Program-made: the position numbers and the translations under genes
Part shown: positions 6,331 to 11,794 of the stretch, in pieces
How the letters are laid out: every line of letters starts with the position of its first letter
Position numbering within the stretch: position 1 is the stretch's first letter
Notes under the pieces: model-generated
Seen by the model: only the letters and a program-made list of their open reading frames with translations
What the model was told of the DNA's origin: nothing
Database searches by the model: none
Source: an uncultured Panacagrimonas sp.
GTDB taxonomy: Bacteria > Pseudomonadota > Gammaproteobacteria > Nevskiales > Nevskiaceae
Direction: 5' to 3'
Assembly (NCBI GenBank): GCA_946481265.1
Contig: CAMLNE010000101.1
Span: 1-11,794, forward strand
Length of the DNA stretch: 11,794 bases

Positions 6331-7632
6331 CTACCAGCTTCGACCGAGCTGCAGGGTGATTGCAGCCAGACCATAGTCTTCCTTGGCGCGGCCGTAAGAC
6401 TGCTCCGGGTTCGTGTAGGTCTCGCTCTTGGGGCCCTGGATTTTCAGCGCCGTGCCGAGCTCCCAGCCCTTTCCGAACTTGTGCGAGAGGCCAAGCTCCA
6501 CCTCGAAATCGGCGGTTAGGTTCAGTGTCGGCGTCAGCGTGTGGTTCGGTACCGCGTTGCCCGAAATGTTCGTGCCCGCTCGCAGGACGGTGTTGTCGCT
6601 CCAGTTGTACGCCAGACCCAGTGCAAGGATGTACTGGTCCTTGTGCTCCAGCGTCTGCGCGAAGAACACCCGCGACGGCGCATCCGGGTTGTCTGGACGG
6701 GTCGCGGTCACGGTCGCGTCGCGCAGCGCGTGTGACCAGTCGAGCCAGTTGAGCTCCATGGCGAGCAGCCATTTGGGTGTGAATTGCCAGGCGAAGCCGG
6801 CGCCAAATTCCTGTGCCAGCGCAAACCCGTCGACACGCAGATCCTGGTACTTCACGTGCCCCAGGCCGATCGCGTCGTAGTTGATCGTGGCGGTGCCGTT
6901 GCGCAGTTTCAGATCCGTTTCGGTCGCATAGCTCACCCCCAGTGTCAGGTTCGGCGTCTGCTTGTACTGCACTCCGATGCGGCCGTTCCAACTCAACCCG
7001 TCGGCTCCGTCGATGCGCAGGCCGTAGAAATCCGGTTCCGGGTCCGGTGCGGCGAACGAGGTCTTCGGGAACAGCTTCTGTCGCGTCGAGGAATAGCTCA
7101 GGTTCAGGCCGAGTCCGACGCTCAGGCGATCGTTGGCCTGCCATGCCACGGCGGTCGCGAACTTGGTGACCCCGAGCACCGCGGAATAGTCGTCGCGAGT
7201 GCCATAGATCGTCCTGAGGTTCTCGTAGGTCACGCCGGTACCGCCCGAGGCGAACAGGCCGGCGCCAAAACGAAGGTCGGGATGCAGTGCCTGCGTGACG
7301 TACGCCCAGCTGCCGATGATGCCCAGCGGTGCATCCATGTCGTGGTCGTCGTTCAACTCGTCGGAATGCGCATAGTCGAAATACCAGAACGGGACGATCG
7401 CGCCGTCGACGCGGGTGCCCTCTATCTGCGTCATCCCCGCCGGATTGATGTTCACCGCGTTGGCGTCGCGCGCCACCGGGATGTCCGCGCCGCCCAGGCC
7501 GATGGATTCGGCGCCGAATCCGATGACGTTGAGTCCATTGCTGGCCATGACCGGCAACGGTCCGAGCGCAAGCCCCAGCAGGACCATGCAGCCGCTGAAC
7601 CGCGCCAGGCGCCGTCGGCGCTTGTATTTCAT
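6331..7632 (-). CDS. FadL/TodX-family outer membrane transporter for long-chain fatty acids or hydrocarbons
   Basis: FadL proteins are 14-strand beta-barrels that pass hydrophobic substrates, typically long-chain fatty acids, across the outer membrane. The 433-residue product has a clear signal peptide: a basic start MKYKRRRRLARF, a hydrophobic core of about 15-27, and likely cleavage after PVMA (residue 30). The mature N terminus shows the family hatch region GFGAESIGLGGADIPVARDA and the NPAGM motif (63-67). The rest has alternating amphipathic strands with Tyr/Trp girdles, and the chain ends LQLGRSW, a C-terminal aromatic residue as in barrels recognised by the BAM machinery. Length is near E. 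coli FadL. ATG 7632 was chosen because GGGAG lies just upstream on this strand and the signal peptide starts there; a longer in-frame start would bury the signal. It lies 232 bp downstream of the FabR/DesT-like gene on the same strand. Fatty acids are the likely substrate from context; hydrocarbons remain possible. Confidence 0.9.
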   Translation of the reverse strand: MKYKRRRRLARFSGCMVLLGLALGPLPVMASNGLNVIGFGAESIGLGGADIPVARDANAVNINPAGMTQIEGTRVDGAIVPFWYFDYAHSDELNDDHDMDAPLGIIGSWAYVTQALHPDLRFGAGLFASGGTGVTYENLRTIYGTRDDYSAVLGVTKFATAVAWQANDRLSVGLGLNLSYSSTRQKLFPKTSFAAPDPEPDFYGLRIDGADGLSWNGRIGVQYKQTPNLTLGVSYATETDLKLRNGTATINYDAIGLGHVKYQDLRVDGFALAQEFGAGFAWQFTPKWLLAMELNWLDWSHALRDATVTATRPDNPDAPSRVFFAQTLEHKDQYILALGLAYNWSDNTVLRAGTNISGNAVPNHTLTPTLNLTADFEVELGLSHKFGKGWELGTALKIQGPKSETYTNPEQSYGRAKEDYGLAAITLQLGRSW

Positions 7633-7864
7633 CTGCTCTCCCGTGAATGCGTGCCGGCTTGGGCGCGACTCCACGACGTGGAGATTCGCAACCGACTGGA
7701 TTGTCCCGTTCGCACGTGCGACCCGATCAGTCGGGCGGCCCCGTATTGCTGCCACCTGTGCGCGCCGAGAGCGGGACAAGATGGATGGCGACCAGAATTT
7801 TTCTTGTATCGACTGGCTGTGCGCCCCGCGAGGTTCGTTTGCGAGGCACGCGATACGGCATCGT
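7633..7864 (-). promoter_or_regulatory. Upstream region of fadL with three inverted repeats
   Basis: The gap between the regulator's stop and the fadL start holds CTCCAC-GAC-GTGGAG (7669-7683, perfect 6-bp arms), the perfect 12-bp palindrome TCGCACGTGCGA (7710-7721) and, touching it, CCCGA-TCAG-TCGGG (7722-7735). They lie 37-103 bp upstream of the fadL start and may be operators or leader hairpins. No palindrome related to those in the desT-desC gap is seen here. I see no terminator for the upstream regulator, so read-through into fadL is possible. Confidence 0.4.
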
Positions 7865-8503
7865 TCAGCCTGCCGGCACCTTCACTCCGGGCTTCCATGC
7901 CAGGCCACCGAGCACGATCACGCGCAGCTGGTCGGTGAGGCTGGCTGCGATCGCGCCCTGGGTATCGGGATGCTCGGCCGGCAGCTCGAGCAATTCGCCC
8001 AGGGCGGAGACCACGGTGTTCACCAGCAGCGTGGCCATCATCTCGACGTCGTCGCGCGGCAGCTGGTTGAAGTGCGGGAACCGGGCGAAGTCGGCGGCGA
8101 GGTCGATCACGAAGCCGCGGATCTCGCGCGCGATCGCCTCGCGCAGCGGCCCCGAGCCGCCGTAGCGCTCGCGCGACAGGAAGTGGAAGGCCGGACGGTT
8201 GGCGTTGACGTAGAGCAGGAAAGTGCTGGTCGAGGCGGCCAGCATGTTGTCGCCCGGCGCCTGGGTGGTGCGCGCCGCGCGGATCAGCCGGCGCAGCTGC
8301 TGGCAGGTTTCGTCGACCAGCGCCAGGCCCAGTTCGTCCATGTCCCGGAAGTGCCGGTAGAAGGAGGCCGGCACCACCCCGGCGTCGCGGGTGACCTCGC
8401 GCAGCGACAGGCTCGCGAAGCTGCGCCCGTTCGCGACCAGCGCGATGGCCGAGTCCATCAGGGCCTGGCGTGTCTGCTGCTTTTTTGTGTCCCGGATGGC
8501 CAT
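7865..8503 (-). CDS. desT: TetR-family repressor of unsaturated fatty-acid synthesis, FabR/DesT-like
   Basis: FabR and DesT bind acyl-CoA or acyl-ACP, and their DNA affinity depends on whether the acyl chain is saturated, so they adjust desaturation to the acyl pool. The 212-residue product begins MAIRDTKKQQTRQAL, aligning with the FabR start. Its helix-turn-helix (about 31-52) contains SFASLSLREVTRDAG, then P-SFYRHFRDMDELGLALVDE, close to what I recall of E. coli FabR. The ligand-binding C-terminal domain follows (about 65-212). DesT is preferred over FabR because the gene is divergent from desC-desB as in Pseudomonas aeruginosa. ATG 8503 was chosen by family alignment; a start at 8533 would add ten residues, and neither has a good ribosome-binding site. 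The palindromes at 8611-8630 and 8653-8668 are its probable targets. The locus may also be self-regulated. Confidence 0.88.
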   Translation of the reverse strand: MAIRDTKKQQTRQALMDSAIALVANGRSFASLSLREVTRDAGVVPASFYRHFRDMDELGLALVDETCQQLRRLIRAARTTQAPGDNMLAASTSTFLLYVNANRPAFHFLSRERYGGSGPLREAIAREIRGFVIDLAADFARFPHFNQLPRDDVEMMATLLVNTVVSALGELLELPAEHPDTQGAIAASLTDQLRVIVLGGLAWKPGVKVPAG

Positions 8504-8610
8504 GGGGGCGCAGGCTATCACCAGCAAGGCCATAACAGCACATTCGTATTCATGGAAAATTCTGCCAACTCATATAGATGATCGGATCCGAACGCCGTTT
8601 GTCGGACGTT

Positions 8611-8630
8611 CAGTAAACAACTGTTGACTG
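8611..8630. promoter_or_regulatory. Candidate DesT operator 1
   Basis: CAGTAAACAACTGTTGACTG is a 20-bp palindrome, nine of ten arm positions matching, around centre AC. Its arm (AGTAAACA / AGTCAACA) resembles operator 2 (GTGAACA). From memory it also resembles the desCB operator bound by P. aeruginosa DesT. It contains the candidate -35 hexamer of desC (TTGACT, 8624-8629), so bound repressor should exclude RNA polymerase. Binding is inferred. Confidence 0.7.
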
Positions 8631-8652
8631 ATTTTTCGGGATTCGGCATTGT
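8624..8652 (+). promoter_or_regulatory. Candidate desC-desB promoter
   Basis: TTGACT (8624-8629, five of six to the -35 consensus) is followed by a 17-bp spacer and CATTGT (8647-8652, three of six to the -10). The start of transcription would fall near 8659, inside operator 2. The good -35 and poor -10 fit a regulated promoter, but the -10 match is weak. Confidence 0.45.
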
Positions 8653-8668
8653 GTGAACACTTGTTCAC
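8653..8668. promoter_or_regulatory. Candidate DesT operator 2
   Basis: GTGAACA-CT-TGTTCAC is a perfect 7-bp-arm palindrome with a 2-bp centre. It starts right after the candidate -10 element and ends a few bases before the desC coding region. Its centre is 40 bp from that of operator 1, close to four helical turns, so two repressor dimers could sit on roughly the same face. It is the best-formed palindrome in this gap. Confidence 0.72.
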
Positions 8669-8683
8669 TCAATGGAACCGTTG

Positions 8684-9781
8684 ATGTCCCAGGTCGCCCT
8701 TCGTCCCACCCAGTTCCTGAGCAAGACGTTCGCCCCGCTGGTCGACCGGGCGGCGTTCGATTTCTGGTCGCGCGAGTTCGGCAGCACGGCCAGCCGCAGC
8801 CGTATCGTGGCCCGAGTGGTCGGCCGGCGTGCCGAGTCGGCGCGCTCGGTGACCCTCGAACTGCAGCCTAATCGCCGCTTCCAAGGCTTCGTCCCCGGGC
8901 AGCACGTCAATCTCACGGTGGAGATCGACGGTCGCCGCGTCACCCGCAGTTACAGCCTGACCGACATCCCGCGCACCGATGGCCGCCTGAGCCTGACCGT
9001 GCAGAAGGTCGAGGGCGGCCTTGTCAGTGCACATCTGTTCTCGAATGTGCGCCCCGGCGATCTCTTGGAGCTCGGTGCGGCATTCGGCGATATGACCCTG
9101 CCCGAGGTTCTGCCGTCGAAGCTGCTGTTCCTCGCCGCGGGCAGCGGGATCACGCCGCTGATGAGCCTGACGCGCCAGCTCGCCGCGCGCGGCATGCCGG
9201 TCGAGACCACGCTGGTCTACTGGGCGCGCCACCGCGCCGATCTGTGCTTCCTGCCGGAACTCAAGGCCCTGGCGGCGCGCGAGCCGCGTTTTCGCCTGCG
9301 TATCGCGCTGACCGGTGATGCCGCCACGGCGGCTGACGAACTGCGCGGCCGCCCGAGCACCGAACTGCTCACGTCCGCCGCGCCGGATCTCGCCGGGCAG
9401 ACCGTCTACGCCTGCGGCCCGGCGGGCTTTGTCGAACGGGTCGAGGCGCTGCTGGGGCCGGTGGCCCAGGCCGTGCACAGCGAGTCCTTCACGCCGTCCG
9501 GTTGCGCGCCCGCCGATCCGACGCAGACCGTCACGCTGAGGCTCGCCAGGAGCCAGCGCGTACTCAGCGTGCCAGCCGGGCAGCCTCTGCTCGCCGCGCT
9601 CGAAGCCCAGGGCATCCGCCCGCCCTCGGGCTGCCGCATGGGCATCTGCAACACCTGCGCCTGCGGCAAGTCCGAAGGCGTCAGCCGAAACCTCAAGAAC
9701 GGCGGCGACAGCGCCGAACCCGAAGCCAACCTGCGCATCTGCATCAGCAGCGCGCAGTCCGACCTGACGCTCGATCTCTGA
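8684..9781 (+). CDS. desC: Ferredoxin reductase-type electron donor with C-terminal 2Fe-2S domain, DesC-like
   Basis: This protein would pass electrons from NAD(P)H through flavin and a 2Fe-2S centre to the desaturase encoded next. The 365-residue product has three parts in order: a flavin-binding barrel with R88-S-Y90-S91 (RSYSLT); a pyridine-nucleotide domain with GSGITPL (153-159) and C244-G-P; and a plant-type ferredoxin domain with C317-X4-C322-X2-C325 and C353. A conserved-looking N-terminal extension of about 40 residues precedes the barrel. ATG 8684 was chosen because GGAA (8674-8677) lies 6 nt before it and the inferred transcript would start near 8659; ATG 8672, in frame four codons upstream, lacks a ribosome-binding site but cannot be excluded. 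It is followed by desB after 40 bp and is divergent from the repressor, the P. aeruginosa desT/desCB layout. FAD versus FMN cannot be told from sequence alone. Confidence 0.9.
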   Translation: MSQVALRPTQFLSKTFAPLVDRAAFDFWSREFGSTASRSRIVARVVGRRAESARSVTLELQPNRRFQGFVPGQHVNLTVEIDGRRVTRSYSLTDIPRTDGRLSLTVQKVEGGLVSAHLFSNVRPGDLLELGAAFGDMTLPEVLPSKLLFLAAGSGITPLMSLTRQLAARGMPVETTLVYWARHRADLCFLPELKALAAREPRFRLRIALTGDAATAADELRGRPSTELLTSAAPDLAGQTVYACGPAGFVERVEALLGPVAQAVHSESFTPSGCAPADPTQTVTLRLARSQRVLSVPAGQPLLAALEAQGIRPPSGCRMGICNTCACGKSEGVSRNLKNGGDSAEPEANLRICISSAQSDLTLDL

Positions 9782-9821
9782 ACCCGGCAGCAAGGGTCAA
9801 CGCTTTTCCAGGAGCAACACC

Positions 9822-10976
9822 ATGAGCAATACCCCCGACCGCAAGCTGAGCCCCGCCGAGATCGACGCCTTCGGCGCCGAACTGGATGCGCTGCGCGCGC
9901 GCACCGTCGCAAGGCTTGGCGCGGAAGACGCCACGTACATCCGCAACATCGTGCGCACCGTGCGCTACACCGAGGTTGCCGGTCGCGCGCTGCTGATGGC
10001 GGGCATCTTCCCGCCGGCCTGGATCCTCGGAACGCTGACCTTGGGCGTCTCCAAGATCATCGAGAACATGGAGCTGGGCCATAACGTGATGCATGCCCAG
10101 TACGACTGGATGAACGATCCGGAGCTCAACGGCCAGACCTACGAGTGGGACACTGCCGGCACCTCGGACAACTGGCGTCACACGCACAACCACATCCATC
10201 ACACCTACACCAACGTGATGGGCAAGGACCACGATATCGGCTACGGCCTTCTTCGCCTGTACCCCGAGCAGAAGTGGGAGCCGCGGTTCCTCGCCAATCC
10301 CGTGCTCGCGGTGATCCTGATGGCGTTCTTCCAGCACTTCGTCGCGGTGCAGTCGCTCGAACTCGAGCGCTGGGTCGGTGCCCCGGACAAGGCCGCACGC
10401 AAGGCCGAGGGCGAACGCATCGCCCGCGCCTGGAAGCCGGCATGGAAGAAGATGCGCAGGCAGCTCGGCAAGGATTATCTGCTGTTCCCGGCGCTGGCCG
10501 GCCCCTTCTTCCCCATCGTGTTGGCCGGCAACGTCGGCGCCAACCTGATCCGCAACCTGTGGGCATCCGCGATCATCTTCTGCGGTCACTTCACCACGGA
10601 CACCGAGGTGTTCCCGGAGTCGGTGCTGGAGAACGAATCGCGTGGCCACTGGTACCTGCGCCAGCTGCGCGGCTCGTCGAACCTCTCGGGCGGCAAGCTG
10701 ATGCACATCATGAGCGGCAACCTCTCGCACCAGATCGAGCACCACCTGTTCCCCGACGTTCCGGGGCGCCGCTACGCCGAGATATCGGCGGAGGTCAGGA
10801 AGATCTGCGCGAAGTACGGCCAGCACTACAACGTCGCCTCCTTCGGCAGTCAGCTCGGCTCGGTGTTCAAGCGCCTGTTCGTGCACGCGTTGCCGACGCG
10901 TCCGGTCAGGCCCCAGGCGGTCGTCGAGGCGCCGGCCACCCGGACCGAGGACGCACGCGAACTGCTCGCGGCCTGA
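9822..10976 (+). CDS. desB: Membrane acyl desaturase with three histidine boxes, DesB-like
   Basis: This inner-membrane di-iron enzyme introduces a double bond into acyl chains; P. aeruginosa DesB acts at delta-9 on acyl-CoA derived from exogenous fatty acids, which is the likely activity here. The 384-residue protein has box 1 H87-NVM-H91, box 2 in HTHNHIHHTYTN (H120-H127) and box 3 H303-QIEHH-308, all present and in normal order. Hydrophobic segments (about 55-80, 155-170 and 215-250) flank the boxes. HQIEHH is a form also seen in front-end desaturases, so the position of the double bond is not fixed by sequence. AGGAG (9810-9814) lies 7 nt before ATG 9822. It is the second gene of the desC-desB unit, which supplies its electrons. 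The C-terminal tail (about 355-384) is low-complexity and charged. No T-run terminator is seen downstream. Confidence 0.93.
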   Translation: MSNTPDRKLSPAEIDAFGAELDALRARTVARLGAEDATYIRNIVRTVRYTEVAGRALLMAGIFPPAWILGTLTLGVSKIIENMELGHNVMHAQYDWMNDPELNGQTYEWDTAGTSDNWRHTHNHIHHTYTNVMGKDHDIGYGLLRLYPEQKWEPRFLANPVLAVILMAFFQHFVAVQSLELERWVGAPDKAARKAEGERIARAWKPAWKKMRRQLGKDYLLFPALAGPFFPIVLAGNVGANLIRNLWASAIIFCGHFTTDTEVFPESVLENESRGHWYLRQLRGSSNLSGGKLMHIMSGNLSHQIEHHLFPDVPGRRYAEISAEVRKICAKYGQHYNVASFGSQLGSVFKRLFVHALPTRPVRPQAVVEAPATRTEDARELLAA

Positions 10977-10995
10977 TCCCTCTGCCATCGTCCTG

Positions 10996-11028
10996 CCGCC
11001 GCCTGACCTGGCCGCGGCAGCGCGGCGG
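10996..11028 (+). other. GC stem downstream of desB
   Basis: CCGCCGC (10996-11002) can pair with GCGGCGG (11022-11028) around a 19-nt loop. There is no T-run, so it is at best a weak or Rho-assisted stop between desB and the next gene. Confidence 0.25.
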
Positions 11029-11041
11029 CCGGCGCCTCCAT

Positions 11042-11047
11042 TACACT
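11042..11047 (+). promoter_or_regulatory. Candidate -10 element of the MoxR-type gene
   Basis: TACACT matches four of six -10 positions and lies 28 bp before the GTG start. The surrounding TACACTCGCGG resembles TAAACTTGCGC upstream of pntAA. No -35 hexamer is evident. Low confidence. Confidence 0.3.
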
Positions 11048-11075
11048 CGCGGCCTTGACTCTGCGAGGAAATGCC

Positions 11076-11794
11076 GTGCGCTTTGAAGGGACTGAAAACT
11101 ACGTCGCCACCGACGACCTGAAGATGGCGGTCAACGCCGCCGTCACCCTGCAGCGCCCGCTGCTGGTCAAGGGCGAGCCTGGCACCGGCAAGACGCGGCT
11201 GGCACAGGAAGTGGCCGCGCAGCTGGGCATGCCCTACTTCGAGTGGCACATCAAGTCGACCACCAAGGCGCAGCAGGGTCTGTACGAGTACGACGCAGTG
11301 TCACGCCTGCGTGACTCGCAGCTCGGCGATGCCAAGGTCAAGGACATCGCCAACTACATCGTCAAGGGCAAGCTGTGGGAGTGCTTCGAGTCCGACAAGA
11401 CGCCGCTGCTGCTTATCGACGAGATCGACAAGGCCGACATCGAGTTCCCCAACGATCTGCTGCGCGAACTCGACCAGATGGCGTTCTATGTCTACGAGAC
11501 ACGCCAGACGATCTCGGCGCGGCAACGGCCGGTGATCATCATCACCTCGAACAACGAGAAGGAACTGCCCGACGCCTTCCTTCGCCGCTGCTTCTTCCAC
11601 TACATCCGCTTTCCCGACAAGGACACGATGCAGCGCATCGTGGACGTCCACTTTCCCGACCTGAAGAAGAACCTGGTCAAGGAGGCGATGGAAGTGTTCT
11701 TCGGACTGCGCGAGCTGCCAGGCCTGAAGAAGAAGCCGTCGACCTCCGAGCTGCTGGACTGGCTCAAGCTGCTGCTGGCCGAGGACATCGATCC
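11076..11794 (+). CDS. MoxR-type AAA+ ATPase, 3'-truncated
   Basis: MoxR-type AAA+ proteins are ATP-driven chaperones, often paired with a von Willebrand factor A protein and linked to cofactor or complex maturation. The window shows the first 239 codons, open to the right edge. Walker A is G33-EPGTGK-T40, Walker B LLLIDE with D115 and E116, sensor 1 is in IIITSNN (N159/N160), and the arginine-finger region is AFLRRCF with R170/R171. The start is GTG 11076, giving MRFEGTENYVATDDLKMAV, with GAGGAA (11065-11070) at proper spacing. ATG 11071 is in another frame and gives only 16 codons before a stop. The sequence resembles the CoxD-like group; its partner should be encoded just beyond the window. 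It is on the same strand as desCB but has its own promoter candidate, and no functional link to it is evident. Confidence 0.9.
   Translation, partial: MRFEGTENYVATDDLKMAVNAAVTLQRPLLVKGEPGTGKTRLAQEVAAQLGMPYFEWHIKSTTKAQQGLYEYDAVSRLRDSQLGDAKVKDIANYIVKGKLWECFESDKTPLLLIDEIDKADIEFPNDLLRELDQMAFYVYETRQTISARQRPVIIITSNNEKELPDAFLRRCFFHYIRFPDKDTMQRIVDVHFPDLKKNLVKEAMEVFFGLRELPGLKKKPSTSELLDWLKLLLAEDID

Noticed and set aside
8504..8600. A defined promoter for the FabR/DesT-like gene
   Set aside because: TTGGCA on the minus strand (near 8563-8568) has no acceptable -10 partner at 16-18 bp, and the AT-rich CTATAT nearby lacks a -35. I do not call it.
11071..11121. ATG 11071 as start of the MoxR-type gene
   Set aside because: That frame stops after 16 codons. 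The conserved AAA+ protein is in the frame of GTG 11076, which also has the better ribosome-site spacing.

Overview
The window is GC-rich DNA from a Gram-negative bacterium, most likely a gammaproteobacterium of the Xanthomonadales (Lysobacterales) type. The grounds are an outer-membrane FadL barrel, a three-gene proton-translocating transhydrogenase (pntAA/pntAB/pntB), a FabR/DesT-type regulator next to a DesCB-type desaturase system, and a short GATTCCC tandem repeat in an intergenic gap that I associate, from memory, with xanthomonads. The lineage is inferred; no rRNA or other firm marker is present. Genes are tightly packed, with no phage, IS element, tRNA, rRNA or CRISPR.

Layout, left to right. 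(1) The 3' part of an atypical SDR (YeeZ-like) enters from the left edge (3-641). (2) mscL, a mechanosensitive channel, is monocistronic and ends at a strong hairpin. (3) The pntAA-pntAB-pntB operon (1397-4375) ends at a textbook rho-independent terminator; a hairpin plus a heptamer tandem repeat lies between pntAB and pntB. (4) About 360 bp show no gene, then manC/xanB (4801-6228) makes GDP-mannose. (5) A fatty-acid module follows: fadL (minus strand, uptake porin), a FabR/DesT-like TetR repressor (minus strand) and, divergent from it, desC (flavin/2Fe-2S reductase) and desB (three-histidine-box acyl desaturase). (6) The 5' part of a MoxR-type AAA+ ATPase gene, starting at GTG 11076, runs off the right edge.

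The best-supported system is the fatty-acid module. The layout repressor <-> desC-desB matches the Pseudomonas aeruginosa desT/desCB locus. The divergent gap holds two related palindromes whose centres are 40 bp apart. They bracket a candidate desC promoter: the -35 hexamer lies inside the first palindrome and the -10 abuts the second. A FadL-type transporter on the repressor's strand suggests that uptake of exogenous long-chain fatty acids, sensing of acyl-chain saturation and acyl desaturation are encoded together. This appears to be a variant of a known system, not a wholly new one. The FadL linkage, the paired operators and the repeat inside the pnt operon are the points most worth checking.
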